A DNA stretch of 52,262 nt from an uncultured Victivallales bacterium (GTDB lineage: Bacteria > Verrucomicrobiota > Lentisphaeria > Victivallales > UBA1829): assembly GCA_944390735.1 (NCBI GenBank), contig CALXRL010000010.1:1-52262 (forward strand), written 5' to 3'. The notes under the pieces are model-generated. The model made no database searches and was not told the DNA's origin. It saw only the letters and a program-made list of their open reading frames with translations. The position numbers and the translations under genes are program-made. Of the stretch, positions 44,853 through 52,262 are shown in pieces. Each line of letters opens with the position of its first letter. The stretch's first letter is position 1.

Positions 44853-45211
44853 AAAAGGAACTGATCTGCATCCGCTGTCCGATCGGCTGCCGGCTCTCGG
44901 CGGAATGGAAGGGTGATTTCGAAGAGCTGAACATCTCCGGCAACCGGTGTCCCAGAGGCGCGGAATACGCAAAACAGGAGTTGCGCGATCCGCGGAGAAT
45001 CGTAACGGCCGTGGTGCCATGCAATTCCGTCCTCCAGCCCTGCATCCCGGTCAGGACCGACCGGGAACTGCCGAAACATCTGATTGATCGTCTTTTGAAC
45101 ATTCTTTACCGGAGCCGGGTTGAAATTCCGGTCCGGAAAGGCGATATTTTCATCGAAAACTTTGAAAACAGCAATGCCAACGTTATTTTTTCAAGTACAA
45201 TCACGAGGTAG
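44849..45211 (+). CDS. DUF1667 protein, third member of the glp set
   Basis: 120 residues. A Cys-rich start C-x2-C-x3-C (CIRCPIGC at 7-14) with a further Cys in GNRCPRGAEYA suggests a metal or iron-sulfur site. The rest matches the DUF1667 pattern (ELRDPRRIVTAVV then PVRTDRELPK). In Firmicutes and Thermotogae the family is almost always encoded with glpA-like and FAD/NAD oxidoreductase genes, as here. Its exact job is not known; an electron-transfer role is likely. Translationally coupled to the previous gene. Confidence 0.88.
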   Translation: MKKELICIRCPIGCRLSAEWKGDFEELNISGNRCPRGAEYAKQELRDPRRIVTAVVPCNSVLQPCIPVRTDRELPKHLIDRLLNILYRSRVEIPVRKGDIFIENFENSNANVIFSSTITR

Positions 45212-45214
45212 AAC

Positions 45215-45976
45215 ATGAAAAAACAAGTGGAATGGATCTCCCACCGGGGAGAGTCGATTGATGCTCCCGAAAACACCCTCAGCGCCTTTCGGCTCGCCAT
45301 GGAGCGCAACACGGATGGAATCGAAACGGATCTTCATCTGACAGCCGACGGAATCCTTGTCTGCATCCATGACAGCGACACCGGACGCGTCGCCGACCGC
45401 GATATCCATATTGAATCCAGCACCTTCGCCGAAGCGGAGTCTCTCGACGTCTCCTGTGGAAAACCGGCGTTCAAAGGAGAAAAGATTCCCACTTTCCGCT
45501 CAGTCCTGAATCTTCTCAAACCCGGCAAGCTCTTCTACGTCGAAGTCAAGGAAAACGACGAGCGCGTCCTTCCCGCCATGCTCCGGGAAATCAATGCCGC
45601 CGGCGTTCCTCATGAACAGATCGTCATGATCTCCTTCCACAAAGAGATCGTCCTGGCAGCCAAACGCTATATGCCCGATATCAGAACGCTCTGGCTGACC
45701 GGATTCGAAGAAAACAATGCCGACGGTTCCTTCTCCCCCTCCCCCGAAGAGACCATCGCCTTCCTGAAATCCGCAAAAGCCGACGGAATCGACGCCTGTG
45801 CATTGGAAAAAGCATTCGATGCAAAGTATATTAAAGCTCTGAAAGACGCCGGCTTCCATGTCGCGATCTGGACCGTGGATCAGGAAGATGCCGCCAGACG
45901 CTATCTGGAACGCGGAGTCGATTCCATCACAAGCAACTGTGCGGCGAAACTCTGCAAAGCAATAGAAGGACGATGA
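45215..45976 (+). CDS. glycerophosphodiester phosphodiesterase
   Basis: 253 residues, cytosolic (no signal peptide). Metal and catalytic residues are visible: ISHRGESIDAPENT (catalytic His, then E-N-T), GIETDLHLTADGILVCIHD with Glu, Asp and His, and VEVKE later. It splits glycerophosphodiesters into an alcohol and glycerol-3-phosphate, which the three preceding genes can oxidise. The start is 3 bases after the DUF1667 stop with an ACGAGGT site. It resembles UgpQ of E. coli in being cytosolic. Its place at the end of the glp set suggests salvage of phospholipid head groups. Confidence 0.92.
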   Translation: MKKQVEWISHRGESIDAPENTLSAFRLAMERNTDGIETDLHLTADGILVCIHDSDTGRVADRDIHIESSTFAEAESLDVSCGKPAFKGEKIPTFRSVLNLLKPGKLFYVEVKENDERVLPAMLREINAAGVPHEQIVMISFHKEIVLAAKRYMPDIRTLWLTGFEENNADGSFSPSPEETIAFLKSAKADGIDACALEKAFDAKYIKALKDAGFHVAIWTVDQEDAARRYLERGVDSITSNCAAKLCKAIEGR

Positions 45977-45983
45977 ACGGATT

Positions 45984-46565
45984 ATGAACCTGCTGGAACT
46001 CTCTCAAACGATTCGCAAGGTGCGCCAGACACAGAAAATGACTGTCGAACAGCTTGCCCGGAGGAGCGGTTTCAGCAAAGGATTCATCTCTCAGGTGGAG
46101 AACTTCCGCATCACGCCTTCCCTGAAAGCCCTGGTGAAAATAGCCGACGCCCTCGGAATCGACGTCGGCGATCTCTTCCGCAAAAACAACGAGGGCGAAC
46201 AATTCTCCTTCAGCCGTCTCGACGAAGGAGAAGAACTGCAGCGGGATGACAACACCAAGTACGGAATCCGTTATCTTGCCCTCGCCTATCGCCAGCTCGG
46301 ACGGAAAATGGATCCCTTCATCCTGGAATACACGCCCGCGGAACCGCGGGAACTCATGCTGCATGAATCCGAGGAATTCTTTGTCGTGCTGGAGGGCTCG
46401 CTGGATTACTGCATCTACGACGATAAGCATCCCCGCAGAATGAATCCCGGCGATACGCTCTATCTCAAGGCAAACATCCCCCACCGCGCCTCTCTCGCCC
46501 CCGGATGCAGGTATGCAAAAGGACTGGTCATCTATTCAGAACCGTCCGATCCCTCCATCCATTGA
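45984..46565 (+). CDS. XRE-cupin transcriptional regulator
   Basis: 193 residues. An N-terminal XRE-type HTH (MTVEQLARRSGFSKGFISQVENFRITPSLKALVKIADAL) joins a C-terminal cupin (LHESEEFFVVLEGSLDYCIYD then RMNPGDTLYLKANIPHRA), a common one-component sensor of small molecules. It is 7 bases after the phosphodiesterase gene and ends the operon, so it probably controls it, perhaps through the inverted repeat at 41757-41800. Ligand unknown; glycerol-3-phosphate or a head-group alcohol are reasonable guesses. Confidence 0.92.
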   Translation: MNLLELSQTIRKVRQTQKMTVEQLARRSGFSKGFISQVENFRITPSLKALVKIADALGIDVGDLFRKNNEGEQFSFSRLDEGEELQRDDNTKYGIRYLALAYRQLGRKMDPFILEYTPAEPRELMLHESEEFFVVLEGSLDYCIYDDKHPRRMNPGDTLYLKANIPHRASLAPGCRYAKGLVIYSEPSDPSIH

Positions 46566-46578
46566 ACCGATTCCCCTC

Positions 46579-46610
46579 AAAAAAAACCGCTCCCGAAAAA
46601 ACGGAAGCGG
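46579..46610 (-). terminator. intrinsic terminator of the membrane-protein gene
   Basis: CCGCTCCCG/CGGAAGCGG form a 9-bp stem with one mismatch around an A6 loop. On the minus strand it is followed by eight T. It also lies just past the XRE-cupin gene, but there is no T-tract in that direction. Confidence 0.8.
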
Positions 46611-46660
46611 ATTCTCCTCCATAAGAATTTTCCCCCTCGGATTCCGAAAGGAACACATTG

Positions 46661-47530
46661 TCACTTTTTCGCCCGGAAGGCTCCGGCAAGTTCCTCCTCC
46701 GAGAAGACAACGACCTCCATTCCTTCCGCATACTGATACAGCGCCGCCCGATAGATCGCCTCCGCAACGTTGACCAGATAGCTGAACAGGATCAGGGCCA
46801 CCAGCAGACAGGCCGCCATCACCGCCACCAGAATCCAGCAGAGGGCCGAATTCGCCAGAATTCCAAGGACAATTCCCGCAATCACCAGCAGGAAGAAAAG
46901 AATCACCGCAACTCCGCCGATCATATTGATTCCCACGAACCCGATCAGCGATTCCCCCCATGTCCGCCGGATCGCCGTTGCCGAATATTTCAACGCATGG
47001 AACGGATTGTTCAAATCCCGGTTGCAGACAATCGCCGGAATCGCAAAGCAGGACGCCACCGCCCAGACCACTCCCAGGAGTTTTATCACAATGGCGCCGA
47101 GAATCCCTGCCCGGCGCTCCAGCATGCTGAGAATCAAACCCACCGTGGACGCAAGAAGAGACCACAGAAAAATCGCCTTGAAACGGGAAAACGCTTTGCG
47201 GATTCCCCGGGTTACCTCCACGGAGTCGCCGTTCAATCCGCGGAAAATCTCACTGAAGAACGCCGCCATGCACAGATTGGAAACCAGCATCGTCAGAAGA
47301 TAGAGCACAAAGAAAACCACGATTTCCAGAAATGTCGATCCGCCGGAACTCCCGGAAGCTTCCGGATCCCCCGTCAGAAACGCCAGAGTCAGCAGTCCCG
47401 TGATGATCAGCGCGATCAGAACAACCATGGCAAAAGCGGATATCAACGGAAAAATCAGGAGTTTCTTTTCCGCCATAATCAGATCCAGCGACTTCTGAAA
47501 AATAGTCCAGCTCCGTTTGAATTTTTCCAT
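46661..47530 (-). CDS. multi-pass membrane protein, function unknown
   Basis: 289 residues with about six hydrophobic segments, near 23-53, 68-93, 118-136, 142-169, 196-228 and 230-258. A short soluble C-terminus (EGMEVVVFSEEELAGAFRAKK) follows. There are no catalytic or transport motifs. It may belong to the DUF6159-like families of small integral membrane proteins, but I am not sure. The frame opens 42 codons earlier, but GGAGGAGA just before the ATG at 47528-47530 fixes the start. It lies 126 bases after an AraC gene in the same direction. Confidence 0.8.
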   Translation of the reverse strand: MEKFKRSWTIFQKSLDLIMAEKKLLIFPLISAFAMVVLIALIITGLLTLAFLTGDPEASGSSGGSTFLEIVVFFVLYLLTMLVSNLCMAAFFSEIFRGLNGDSVEVTRGIRKAFSRFKAIFLWSLLASTVGLILSMLERRAGILGAIVIKLLGVVWAVASCFAIPAIVCNRDLNNPFHALKYSATAIRRTWGESLIGFVGINMIGGVAVILFFLLVIAGIVLGILANSALCWILVAVMAACLLVALILFSYLVNVAEAIYRAALYQYAEGMEVVVFSEEELAGAFRAKK

Positions 47531-47656
47531 GATTTCTCCTCCCTTTTTTTTGAGCTGTTTTCGCAGGAGCGACATATTCTCCGGCGGGGAAAGTATACAC
47601 CCGTTCCGAACGGGAAACAAGCGCCGCGGCATTTTTTCCCGGAAATTTTCAGGCAA

Positions 47657-48556
47657 TCAGCTGTTTTTCCGGAATTCCCGAGGCGATATTCCGAACGTCG
47701 CACGGAACTGACGGTTGAAATTGGAAAGAGTGTTGAATCCGCATTCGAGCGCGATCTCCAGCACCGATCGATCCGAATTCTTCAGCAGAGTCGAGGCGAC
47801 ATTGAGGCGGATCCGCATCAGATACGGCATCGCGGCACACCCCATCGCCTTGTGGAAGAGTTTTCGGAAATTGGATTCGCTGGCGTAACAGAGTCCGGCC
47901 AGATGCGGAATGGAAATCTCCTCGTTGTAATGGGCGTCGATATAATTCAAGGCGGGCATGATCCGCTCAATGTCGCGGTAATCGCGTTCGGCGGCGGGAG
48001 GGGAACTCTCCGCATCGTAATAGCGGCTGAGAAGAAGCATCAAACGCCAGGTCAGACTTCGAACCATGGAACGATACCCCTCGGGACGATCCCGAACCTC
48101 AAAAAGAATATTCCGGATGCACGCCGCAATCTCCGGGTGCTCCGCTCCGTCGATCAGATTCCGGAACGCGGCCCCGCAGTAGTGCGACAGTTTCAGACAG
48201 TCGGAATAACTGCCGATCGTGTCCGCCAGCAGACGGACCGGATCCAGAAAGAGAAATCCCCAGCTCGTCGTCCCCCCCGGACTGCCCTTGGCAATGTGAA
48301 GCTCATGCGTATTGATGACAACGGCATCCCCGCTTTTGAACGGAAAAATCTTTCCTCCGACAATAAAGATTCCCGTCCCGTCAAAACAGTATCCGATCTC
48401 GAAAAGATCATGAATGTGGGGAGCGGTGTCCGGATCTTCCGTCCGGGTGTTGAAATCGGGACGGGACACCGGAAAATCAGGATCCACCGGAATCGGTTCA
48501 AACCGTCCGGAGTGAGGCAGAACGGTCTGCCGCCTCTGTTTTCCCGCTCTTTTCAT
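47657..48556 (-). CDS. AraC-family transcriptional regulator
   Basis: 299 residues. The N-terminal cupin-like domain carries HIHDLFEIGYCFDGTGIFIVGGK and SGDAVVINTHELH. The C-terminal 100 residues have two HTH motifs (SIPHLAGLCYASESNFRKLF and VLEIALECGFNTLSNFNRQFRATFG). An upstream in-frame ATG at 48595 exists, but GGAGG 5 bases before the ATG at 48554-48556 and the promoter at 48583-48610 fix the start. Its neighbour to the right is a divergent Gfo/Idh/MocA and alcohol dehydrogenase operon, a plausible target about 340 bases away. Confidence 0.92.
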   Translation of the reverse strand: MKRAGKQRRQTVLPHSGRFEPIPVDPDFPVSRPDFNTRTEDPDTAPHIHDLFEIGYCFDGTGIFIVGGKIFPFKSGDAVVINTHELHIAKGSPGGTTSWGFLFLDPVRLLADTIGSYSDCLKLSHYCGAAFRNLIDGAEHPEIAACIRNILFEVRDRPEGYRSMVRSLTWRLMLLLSRYYDAESSPPAAERDYRDIERIMPALNYIDAHYNEEISIPHLAGLCYASESNFRKLFHKAMGCAAMPYLMRIRLNVASTLLKNSDRSVLEIALECGFNTLSNFNRQFRATFGISPREFRKNS

Positions 48557-48582
48557 CAACGCCTCCAACCCTTGTTCCGGAC

Positions 48583-48610
48583 AATATAGCGTCATCTTGT
48601 CAAAAGACAA
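48583..48610 (-). promoter_or_regulatory. promoter of the AraC gene
   Basis: Minus strand TTGTCT (48605-48610), 16 bases, TATATT (48583-48588). The transcript would start near 48576, about 20 bases before the ATG. Confidence 0.5.
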
Positions 48611-48880
48611 GAGGTTCCCGGAAAAGGAGCGCCATCTTCTCCACCTCTCCTCTCCGGAAAGTGCCGGAAAACCGGAGAGATTCCGCCACTTCCCTTCCGT
48701 GATAGCTCCGGGAAACGCAGACCGATTCCAAAACGCCGGAAGCCCCCTCCCCTGAGCTCTTCTCTCTTCCTCTGGAAACGCCCCGGTTCTGACCGCACGT
48801 TCCTCTCCGTCTTCCCGGCCGCCCTGTTTTTGATTGATTCCGCACACTTTTTTTCCCGATTCGGCGAAGATAAATCCTTT
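48611..48880. other. gene-free region between AraC and Gfo/Idh/MocA genes
   Basis: About 270 bases, pyrimidine-rich on the plus strand. It contains an 8-bp inverted repeat CTCTCCGG/CCGGAGAG (48650-48657, 48672-48679). Frames exist on both strands but none has family resemblance or a ribosome binding site. Confidence 0.5.
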
Positions 48881-48886
48881 TCAATA

Positions 48887-48895
48887 TGGTATAAT
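48887..48895 (+). promoter_or_regulatory. extended -10 promoter of the Gfo/Idh/MocA operon
   Basis: TGGTATAAT is a perfect extended -10 (TG-N-TATAAT). No good -35 precedes it, which suggests an activator. The leader to the ATG at 48955 is about 52 bases. Confidence 0.6.
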
Positions 48896-48954
48896 ATAAA
48901 ACGAACCAGCGAAACAGGCGGAGTGGAGAGAACAAAGAGGAAACGGAAGAGATC

Positions 48955-50052
48955 ATGAAAAAAAACATCCAATATGCGGCATTGATCGGAGCGGGCGCAA
49001 TGGCGGAATATCATATCCGGGGGTTCCGGGAGGCGGGAGCGGAGGTCTCCGCGATCGTCGATCAAAATCCGGAGCACGGCGCGGAATTTGCCCGGAAATG
49101 GGGATTTCCCGGAGAATCCTATCCGAATCTGAAAGAACTGCTGTCGGCCCGCCCCGAAATCCAGGCGGTTTCGGTCATCACGCCGAACAAATACCACAAA
49201 CCGCTGGTGCTGGTGGCGCTTTCGCTGGGACTCCATGTTTTCTGCGAGAAGCCCCCCGCCCTGAATGCGGAAGAGGTCCGCGAGATGGCCGATCTCGCCA
49301 GGACAAAAAAGCGGATGCTGATGTTCAATTTGAACAATCGCGCCCGACTGGATTCCCAGTTCATCAAAAAGGAGATCCGGCGCGGGAAAATCGGCCGGAT
49401 CAACTCCGCGCAGGCCACCTGGATGCGCCGGACCGGAATTCCCGGATTCGGCGGATGGTTCACCACCAAAGCCATCGCGGGAGGCGGACCGCTCATTGAT
49501 CTTCTGCATATGATCGACCTGGCTCTCTGGTTCATGGATTTTCCCGAACCGGACACCGTTCTGGGACAGACTTTTCACGACTTCATCAGCGATCCGAATT
49601 TTCATGGCAGCTGGGGAAAAATTGTCTCCACCAGCGGGACGACCGATGTGGAATCGGCTTGTCACGCGTTTGTCCGTTTCCGGACCGGACAGGTTCTGAC
49701 GATTCACAACTCCTGGGCGGAACTGGTCAAGGAGGAGGAAACCTACGTAGCTCTTCAGGCAACCCACACGGGGGTCCGCATCCGCACGGTCAACAACCAG
49801 AACAGCTGCGAACTCTATTCCCAGAAAAACGGATTCTCCGCGGACCGAAGCTATCGTTTCCAGCACGATCATGACATGGGACGCACCCGCGCGCCGGAAA
49901 ATTTCATCCGCGCCCTCAACGGCGAAGCGGAACCGCTCACAACCCCGGAACAGGCGATCGCCCTGATGCGGATCATCGACGCGGTCTATCTTTCCGCCGC
50001 ATCCGGGAACCCCGTCCGAATCACACCCGAAGGCCAATATCAAATCCTGTAA
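48955..50052 (+). CDS. Gfo/Idh/MocA family oxidoreductase (third copy)
   Basis: 365 residues. The Rossmann loop GAGAMAEYHIRGF is at about 12-24, CEKPPALNAEE near 97-107, and GGGPLIDLLHMIDLALWF near 180 holds the family's catalytic Asp/His pair. Probably oxidises a sugar or cyclitol with NAD(P). GGAAGAGA precedes the ATG. It is 20 bases before an alcohol dehydrogenase gene, and the pair is a common arrangement in polyol catabolism. Confidence 0.9.
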   Translation: MKKNIQYAALIGAGAMAEYHIRGFREAGAEVSAIVDQNPEHGAEFARKWGFPGESYPNLKELLSARPEIQAVSVITPNKYHKPLVLVALSLGLHVFCEKPPALNAEEVREMADLARTKKRMLMFNLNNRARLDSQFIKKEIRRGKIGRINSAQATWMRRTGIPGFGGWFTTKAIAGGGPLIDLLHMIDLALWFMDFPEPDTVLGQTFHDFISDPNFHGSWGKIVSTSGTTDVESACHAFVRFRTGQVLTIHNSWAELVKEEETYVALQATHTGVRIRTVNNQNSCELYSQKNGFSADRSYRFQHDHDMGRTRAPENFIRALNGEAEPLTTPEQAIALMRIIDAVYLSAASGNPVRITPEGQYQIL

Positions 50053-50072
50053 CAGCAGAGGAGGGATTTTTC

Positions 50073-51056
50073 ATGAAGAAAATCGTAATGACCGGTCCGC
50101 GCAAAAGCGAGATCGTTGAAACACCGGTTCCCGAAATCAAAGACAACGAACTTCTGGTCAAAGTCACTTATACCGGGATGTGCCATTCGGAATGGTATCC
50201 GTGGAGTGTCGCATCTCCGGGGGAAGAGTTCGGGCATGAAACGGTCGGTGTTGTGGCCGAATGCGGATCAGAGGTCGAAGATTTCAAAGTCGGCGACCGC
50301 GTCACGGGGCTCGGCGGAGGCGGCTACCGGGAATATATTGTCATGGAACCGGCAAAAACCTGTCATGTTCCCGACAATCTCAAGGATGAGGATGCCATCG
50401 TCGAACCGCTGGCCTGTCTCCTGAGCGCCGCACTCAATATGAAACCGGAAATGCTCGGGGATTCCATTGCGGTGGTCGGAACCGGATACATGGGGCTTGG
50501 AATGATCTCTCTCTTTCAGGCAATGGGATATGGAGATATCATTGCGGTCGATCCGCGTCCGGAAGCGCGCGAAAACGCCAGAAGAATGGGAGCCACGGAA
50601 GTCTATGCTCCCGAAGAACTTCCTCCTTACTACCGGCTGGACTGGAAAGCCATCGGCTGTCCCGATCTCAAACGGGACGGTCATAAAACCGATATTTTCG
50701 GCATCGGCTTTCCCAACGTCATGGAATTTACCGGAACCGAAAGCGGACTTCAGCTCGCCGGAGAACTGGTCTGCGCCCATGGTAGACTGGGCATCGGAGG
50801 CTATCACAACGACTCGCTCCGCACCATTGATTACAAGCTCTGGAACTTCAAGGCTCTCACTTCCATCAACTGTCATGAACGGCGGATCATGTACGAAGCC
50901 GGACTTTGCAAACGGTGTCTCATGCTTCTATCGCGCGGAATCTGGAAATTTACCGGCATGACTACTCATGTCTACTCCATGGAGGAGTTTGACAAAGCCA
51001 ACGAGGATATGGAATGTCATCGCGGCAACTTCATCAAAGGTGTTGTCAAATGCTAG
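50073..51056 (+). CDS. zinc-dependent alcohol dehydrogenase family protein (MDR)
   Basis: 327 residues. Catalytic zinc ligands are C37 (GMCHSE) and H55-E56 (FGHE), with E111 as a later ligand candidate, and the NAD loop is GTGYMGLG at 136-143. The four-cysteine lobe that holds structural zinc in most of the family is absent; that region is shortened to YREYIVMEPAKTC. The segment after the NAD fold carries an extra loop (PPYYRLDWKAIGC). Substrate is unknown; a polyol dehydrogenase is plausible from its partner. AGGAGGG precedes the ATG at 50073. Confidence 0.88.
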   Translation: MKKIVMTGPRKSEIVETPVPEIKDNELLVKVTYTGMCHSEWYPWSVASPGEEFGHETVGVVAECGSEVEDFKVGDRVTGLGGGGYREYIVMEPAKTCHVPDNLKDEDAIVEPLACLLSAALNMKPEMLGDSIAVVGTGYMGLGMISLFQAMGYGDIIAVDPRPEARENARRMGATEVYAPEELPPYYRLDWKAIGCPDLKRDGHKTDIFGIGFPNVMEFTGTESGLQLAGELVCAHGRLGIGGYHNDSLRTIDYKLWNFKALTSINCHERRIMYEAGLCKRCLMLLSRGIWKFTGMTTHVYSMEEFDKANEDMECHRGNFIKGVVKC

Positions 51057-51061
51057 TCTCC

Positions 51062-51129
51062 CGCGGAAGAAGTTGTTCCGCGACTTCCAAGGGGACCTTT
51101 CTCCGATCTCGGAGGAAGTCCCCGTTTTT
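51062..51129 (+). terminator. terminator region between the alcohol dehydrogenase and SDR genes
   Basis: A first hairpin, CGCGGAA-GAAGTTG-TTCCGCG (51062-51082), is followed by a longer imperfect stem with outer arms GGGGAC/GTCCCC (51091-51123) and then GTTTTT. CGCGGAA can also pair with TTCCGCG at 51128-51134, so alternative folds exist. Confidence 0.7.
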
Positions 51130-51136
51130 CCGCGAC

Positions 51137-51889
51137 TCAATGAAAGTTCATGCCGCCATTGATATCGAGACAAATTCCGGTCAGATAGCGTCCGCCCTCC
51201 CCGGCGAGGAATGCGACGGCGAGTCCGACATCGCGGGGTTTTCCCAGTCCGAGGGGAACCGTTTTTGCCAGTTTCTCCACCCCCTCCTTTCCATGCGTCT
51301 GGAACAGAAGTTCCGTTTCGATGATTCCCGGAGACAGAGCGTTCACCGTAATATGATACGGCGCACCGGTGCGCGCCAGTGTCCGGGTAAAGGAGAGGAT
51401 TCCTCCTTTGCTTGCGGCATAGTGAACATGTCCGAACAAAGCTCCGCGGTAGGCAACAACGGATGTCATGTTGATGATTCTTCCGGAATTCTGGGCCCGC
51501 ATGATTTCCATTGCCGCCTTTGACATCAGGAAGAGACTTTTCAAATTGGTTTTCAGAATGAAATCCCAATCGGCTTCGCTGGTTTCAAAGATATCCTGCG
51601 CCTTTGTTGTTCCCGCATTGTTGACAAGAACATCCAGTCGGCCGAATTTGGAACGAACGAAATCGAACAAGGCCGCAACGTCGGTACTTTCGCTGACATC
51701 CGCCTGAAAGGGAACCGCCGTCCCGCCTTTTTCCCGAATCTCTTCGCAAATGCTCTCCGCATGAGCCGCATCGGTTCGATAGTTCACAATAACGGAAGCG
51801 CCTTTTTCCGCGAGAACCGCGGCAATCCCCCGGCCGAGACCGCGTGAAGCGCCGGTCACAAGTGCAATCTTTCCTTCCAGTTCCTTCAT
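51137..51889 (-). CDS. short-chain dehydrogenase/reductase (FabG-like)
   Basis: 250 residues from MKELEGKIALVTGASRGLGRGI. The TGASRGLG loop lies at about 12-19, NNAG near 88, the catalytic Ser is in MTSVV and Y-x3-K is YAASK near 156-160. The C-terminus (YLTGICLDINGGMNF) is typical of FabG-like and sugar-type SDRs. Being far from any fatty-acid genes and next to a polyol module, it is more probably a sugar or polyol reductase than the fatty-acid enzyme. The start is chosen at the second of two adjacent ATG codons (51889), better spaced from AAGGAAG; the first is at 51892. Confidence 0.9.
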   Translation of the reverse strand: MKELEGKIALVTGASRGLGRGIAAVLAEKGASVIVNYRTDAAHAESICEEIREKGGTAVPFQADVSESTDVAALFDFVRSKFGRLDVLVNNAGTTKAQDIFETSEADWDFILKTNLKSLFLMSKAAMEIMRAQNSGRIINMTSVVAYRGALFGHVHYAASKGGILSFTRTLARTGAPYHITVNALSPGIIETELLFQTHGKEGVEKLAKTVPLGLGKPRDVGLAVAFLAGEGGRYLTGICLDINGGMNFH

Positions 51890-51892
51890 CAT

Positions 51893-52157
51893 AACTTCCT
51901 TTCTTCGCTTTTTCTGTTCCATTTCCATCATAATGTACAGAAGAAAACTGGAAAATACAACCGGAGGTTTCTCTGATCTCCGGGAAAACATTTTGACTGT
52001 CACATTACATCCGTCCCGGCAGAGAAAACAACACAATGTGAACAAACTCTTCGAAATACGAAAAAATGCGGCCGCATTTTTCTCGGGGCAAGGACTTTTT
52101 TTCTCCCTGGCGCGGGTCTGCGGCAAAACACCGGGCGGGAAAACCTCGAGTTTTCTA
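51893..52157. other. gene-free region upstream of the SDR gene
   Basis: About 265 bases. The SDR promoter should lie here, but only weak elements are seen (TATGAT near 51930 on the minus strand). A separated inverted repeat TCACATT/AATGTGA lies around 52001-52041. A small hairpin GAAAAC-CTCGA-GTTTTC (52139-52155) precedes the promoter element at 52158. I see no gene. Confidence 0.5.
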
Positions 52158-52163
52158 TATAAT
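52158..52163 (+). promoter_or_regulatory. -10 element before a structured leader
   Basis: A perfect TATAAT in TTTTCTATATAATTGG. No good -35 is seen 16-18 bases upstream. If used, transcription starts near 52170, within the first arm of the hairpin that follows. Confidence 0.35.
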
Positions 52164-52165
52164 TG

Positions 52166-52210
52166 GCGAGGAGAGAAAACCGCTTTGAAAAGCTGTTCTT
52201 CTCTCCTCGC
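52166..52210 (+). other. strong composite hairpin, candidate RNA leader or sRNA
   Basis: GCGAGGAGAGAA (52166-52177) pairs without mismatch with TTCTCTCCTCGC (52199-52210). The 21-base loop contains a smaller stem GCTTT/AAAGC. A 12-bp perfect stem directly after a -10 element suggests a structured transcript running off the window. The family is not recognised. Confidence 0.45.
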
Positions 52211-52237
52211 GCTCCTCTCTTTCCCCAAACTTTTGAC

Positions 52238-52261
52238 GCCTTTGCTGCAAACCGCAAAGGC
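52238..52261. other. hairpin at the window edge
   Basis: GCCTTTGC-TGCAAACC-GCAAAGGC, an 8-bp perfect stem with an 8-base loop. It could be a terminator or part of the same structured RNA; what follows is outside the window. Confidence 0.4.
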
Positions 52262-52262
52262 T

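Overview
The window is a dense bacterial chromosome segment of about 57-58% G+C by eye. It holds 44 intact protein genes and one gene remnant, with no rRNA, tRNA, CRISPR array or insertion sequence that I can recognise. The mix suggests an anaerobic, saccharide-degrading member of the PVC group, most plausibly Lentisphaerota (Victivallales-like). It combines a GH38-type glycosidase with AraC and IclR regulators, three Gfo/Idh/MocA oxidoreductases, an animal-type UDP-glucose dehydrogenase, a GlmU-like protein of the Bacteroidetes/PVC type and several lineage-restricted proteins. The taxonomic guess is inference from gene content only.

Layout. 1-194: a hairpin-rich stretch that may be an interspersed repeat. 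195-1893 (-): pyrK-pyrD. 1985-4987 (+): inositol-phosphatase family gene and priA. 5000-9066 (+): an exported VWA protein, a sensor kinase and an OmpR/PhoB-type regulator, preceded by four TTTACA-like repeats at exactly 11-bp period. 9077-13181: GH38-like enzyme (-) divergent from an AraC regulator (+), then an IclR regulator. 13215-15465 (-): GT8 glycosyltransferase and citrate synthase. 15933-16767 (-): two Hsp20 chaperones behind a good sigma-54-type promoter. 16960-17955 (-): COG0731-type radical SAM protein. 18031-23446 (+): WecA/TagO-like transferase, a large EF-hand membrane protein and two Gfo/Idh/MocA enzymes. 23534-27372 (-): esterase, UDP-glucose dehydrogenase and guaB. 27803-32428 (+): a HTH regulator of an unrecognised family, gyrB and recA. 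32450-39493 (+): TPR protein, ExbB/TolQ, ExbD/TolR, a TonB-position protein, a zinc-ribbon membrane protein, glmM and a GlmU-like acyltransferase. 39549-41585 (-): SDR and FAD oxidoreductase. 41815-46565 (+): remnant of a HAD phosphatase, the three-gene GlpA/FAD-NAD oxidoreductase/DUF1667 set, a glycerophosphodiester phosphodiesterase and an XRE-cupin regulator. 46661-48556 (-): multi-pass membrane protein and an AraC regulator. 48955-51056 (+): Gfo/Idh/MocA oxidoreductase and a zinc alcohol dehydrogenase, convergent with an SDR (51137-51889, -). The last 370 bases hold a promoter-like element followed by strong hairpins.

How the genes work together. Three themes stand out. (1) Envelope and cell-wall precursors: glmM, the GlmU-like protein, the WecA-like transferase, UDP-glucose dehydrogenase, and a TolQ/TolR-type energised complex with a large periplasmic TPR protein. 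(2) Phospholipid head-group salvage: the phosphodiesterase releases glycerol-3-phosphate, which the GlpA/FAD/DUF1667 set oxidises. (3) Locally controlled sugar modules, each with an AraC or IclR regulator next to oxidoreductases or a glycosidase.

The non-coding DNA is unusually readable. Many promoters show a near-consensus housekeeping -10 (TATAAT, TATTAT or TATATT) with a recognisable -35, and several carry symmetric or phased sequences. The strongest regulatory candidates are the 11-bp phased array at 5000-5038, the 22-bp-spaced direct repeat between the GH38 and AraC genes, the 11-bp inverted repeat flanking the promoter at 27685-27713, and the 14-bp palindrome inside the gyrB promoter spacer. 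I found no clearly new defence system. The least explained protein-coding loci are the VWA/kinase/regulator operon, the EF-hand membrane protein at 19122-21278, and the TPR-ExbB-ExbD cluster joined to glmM.
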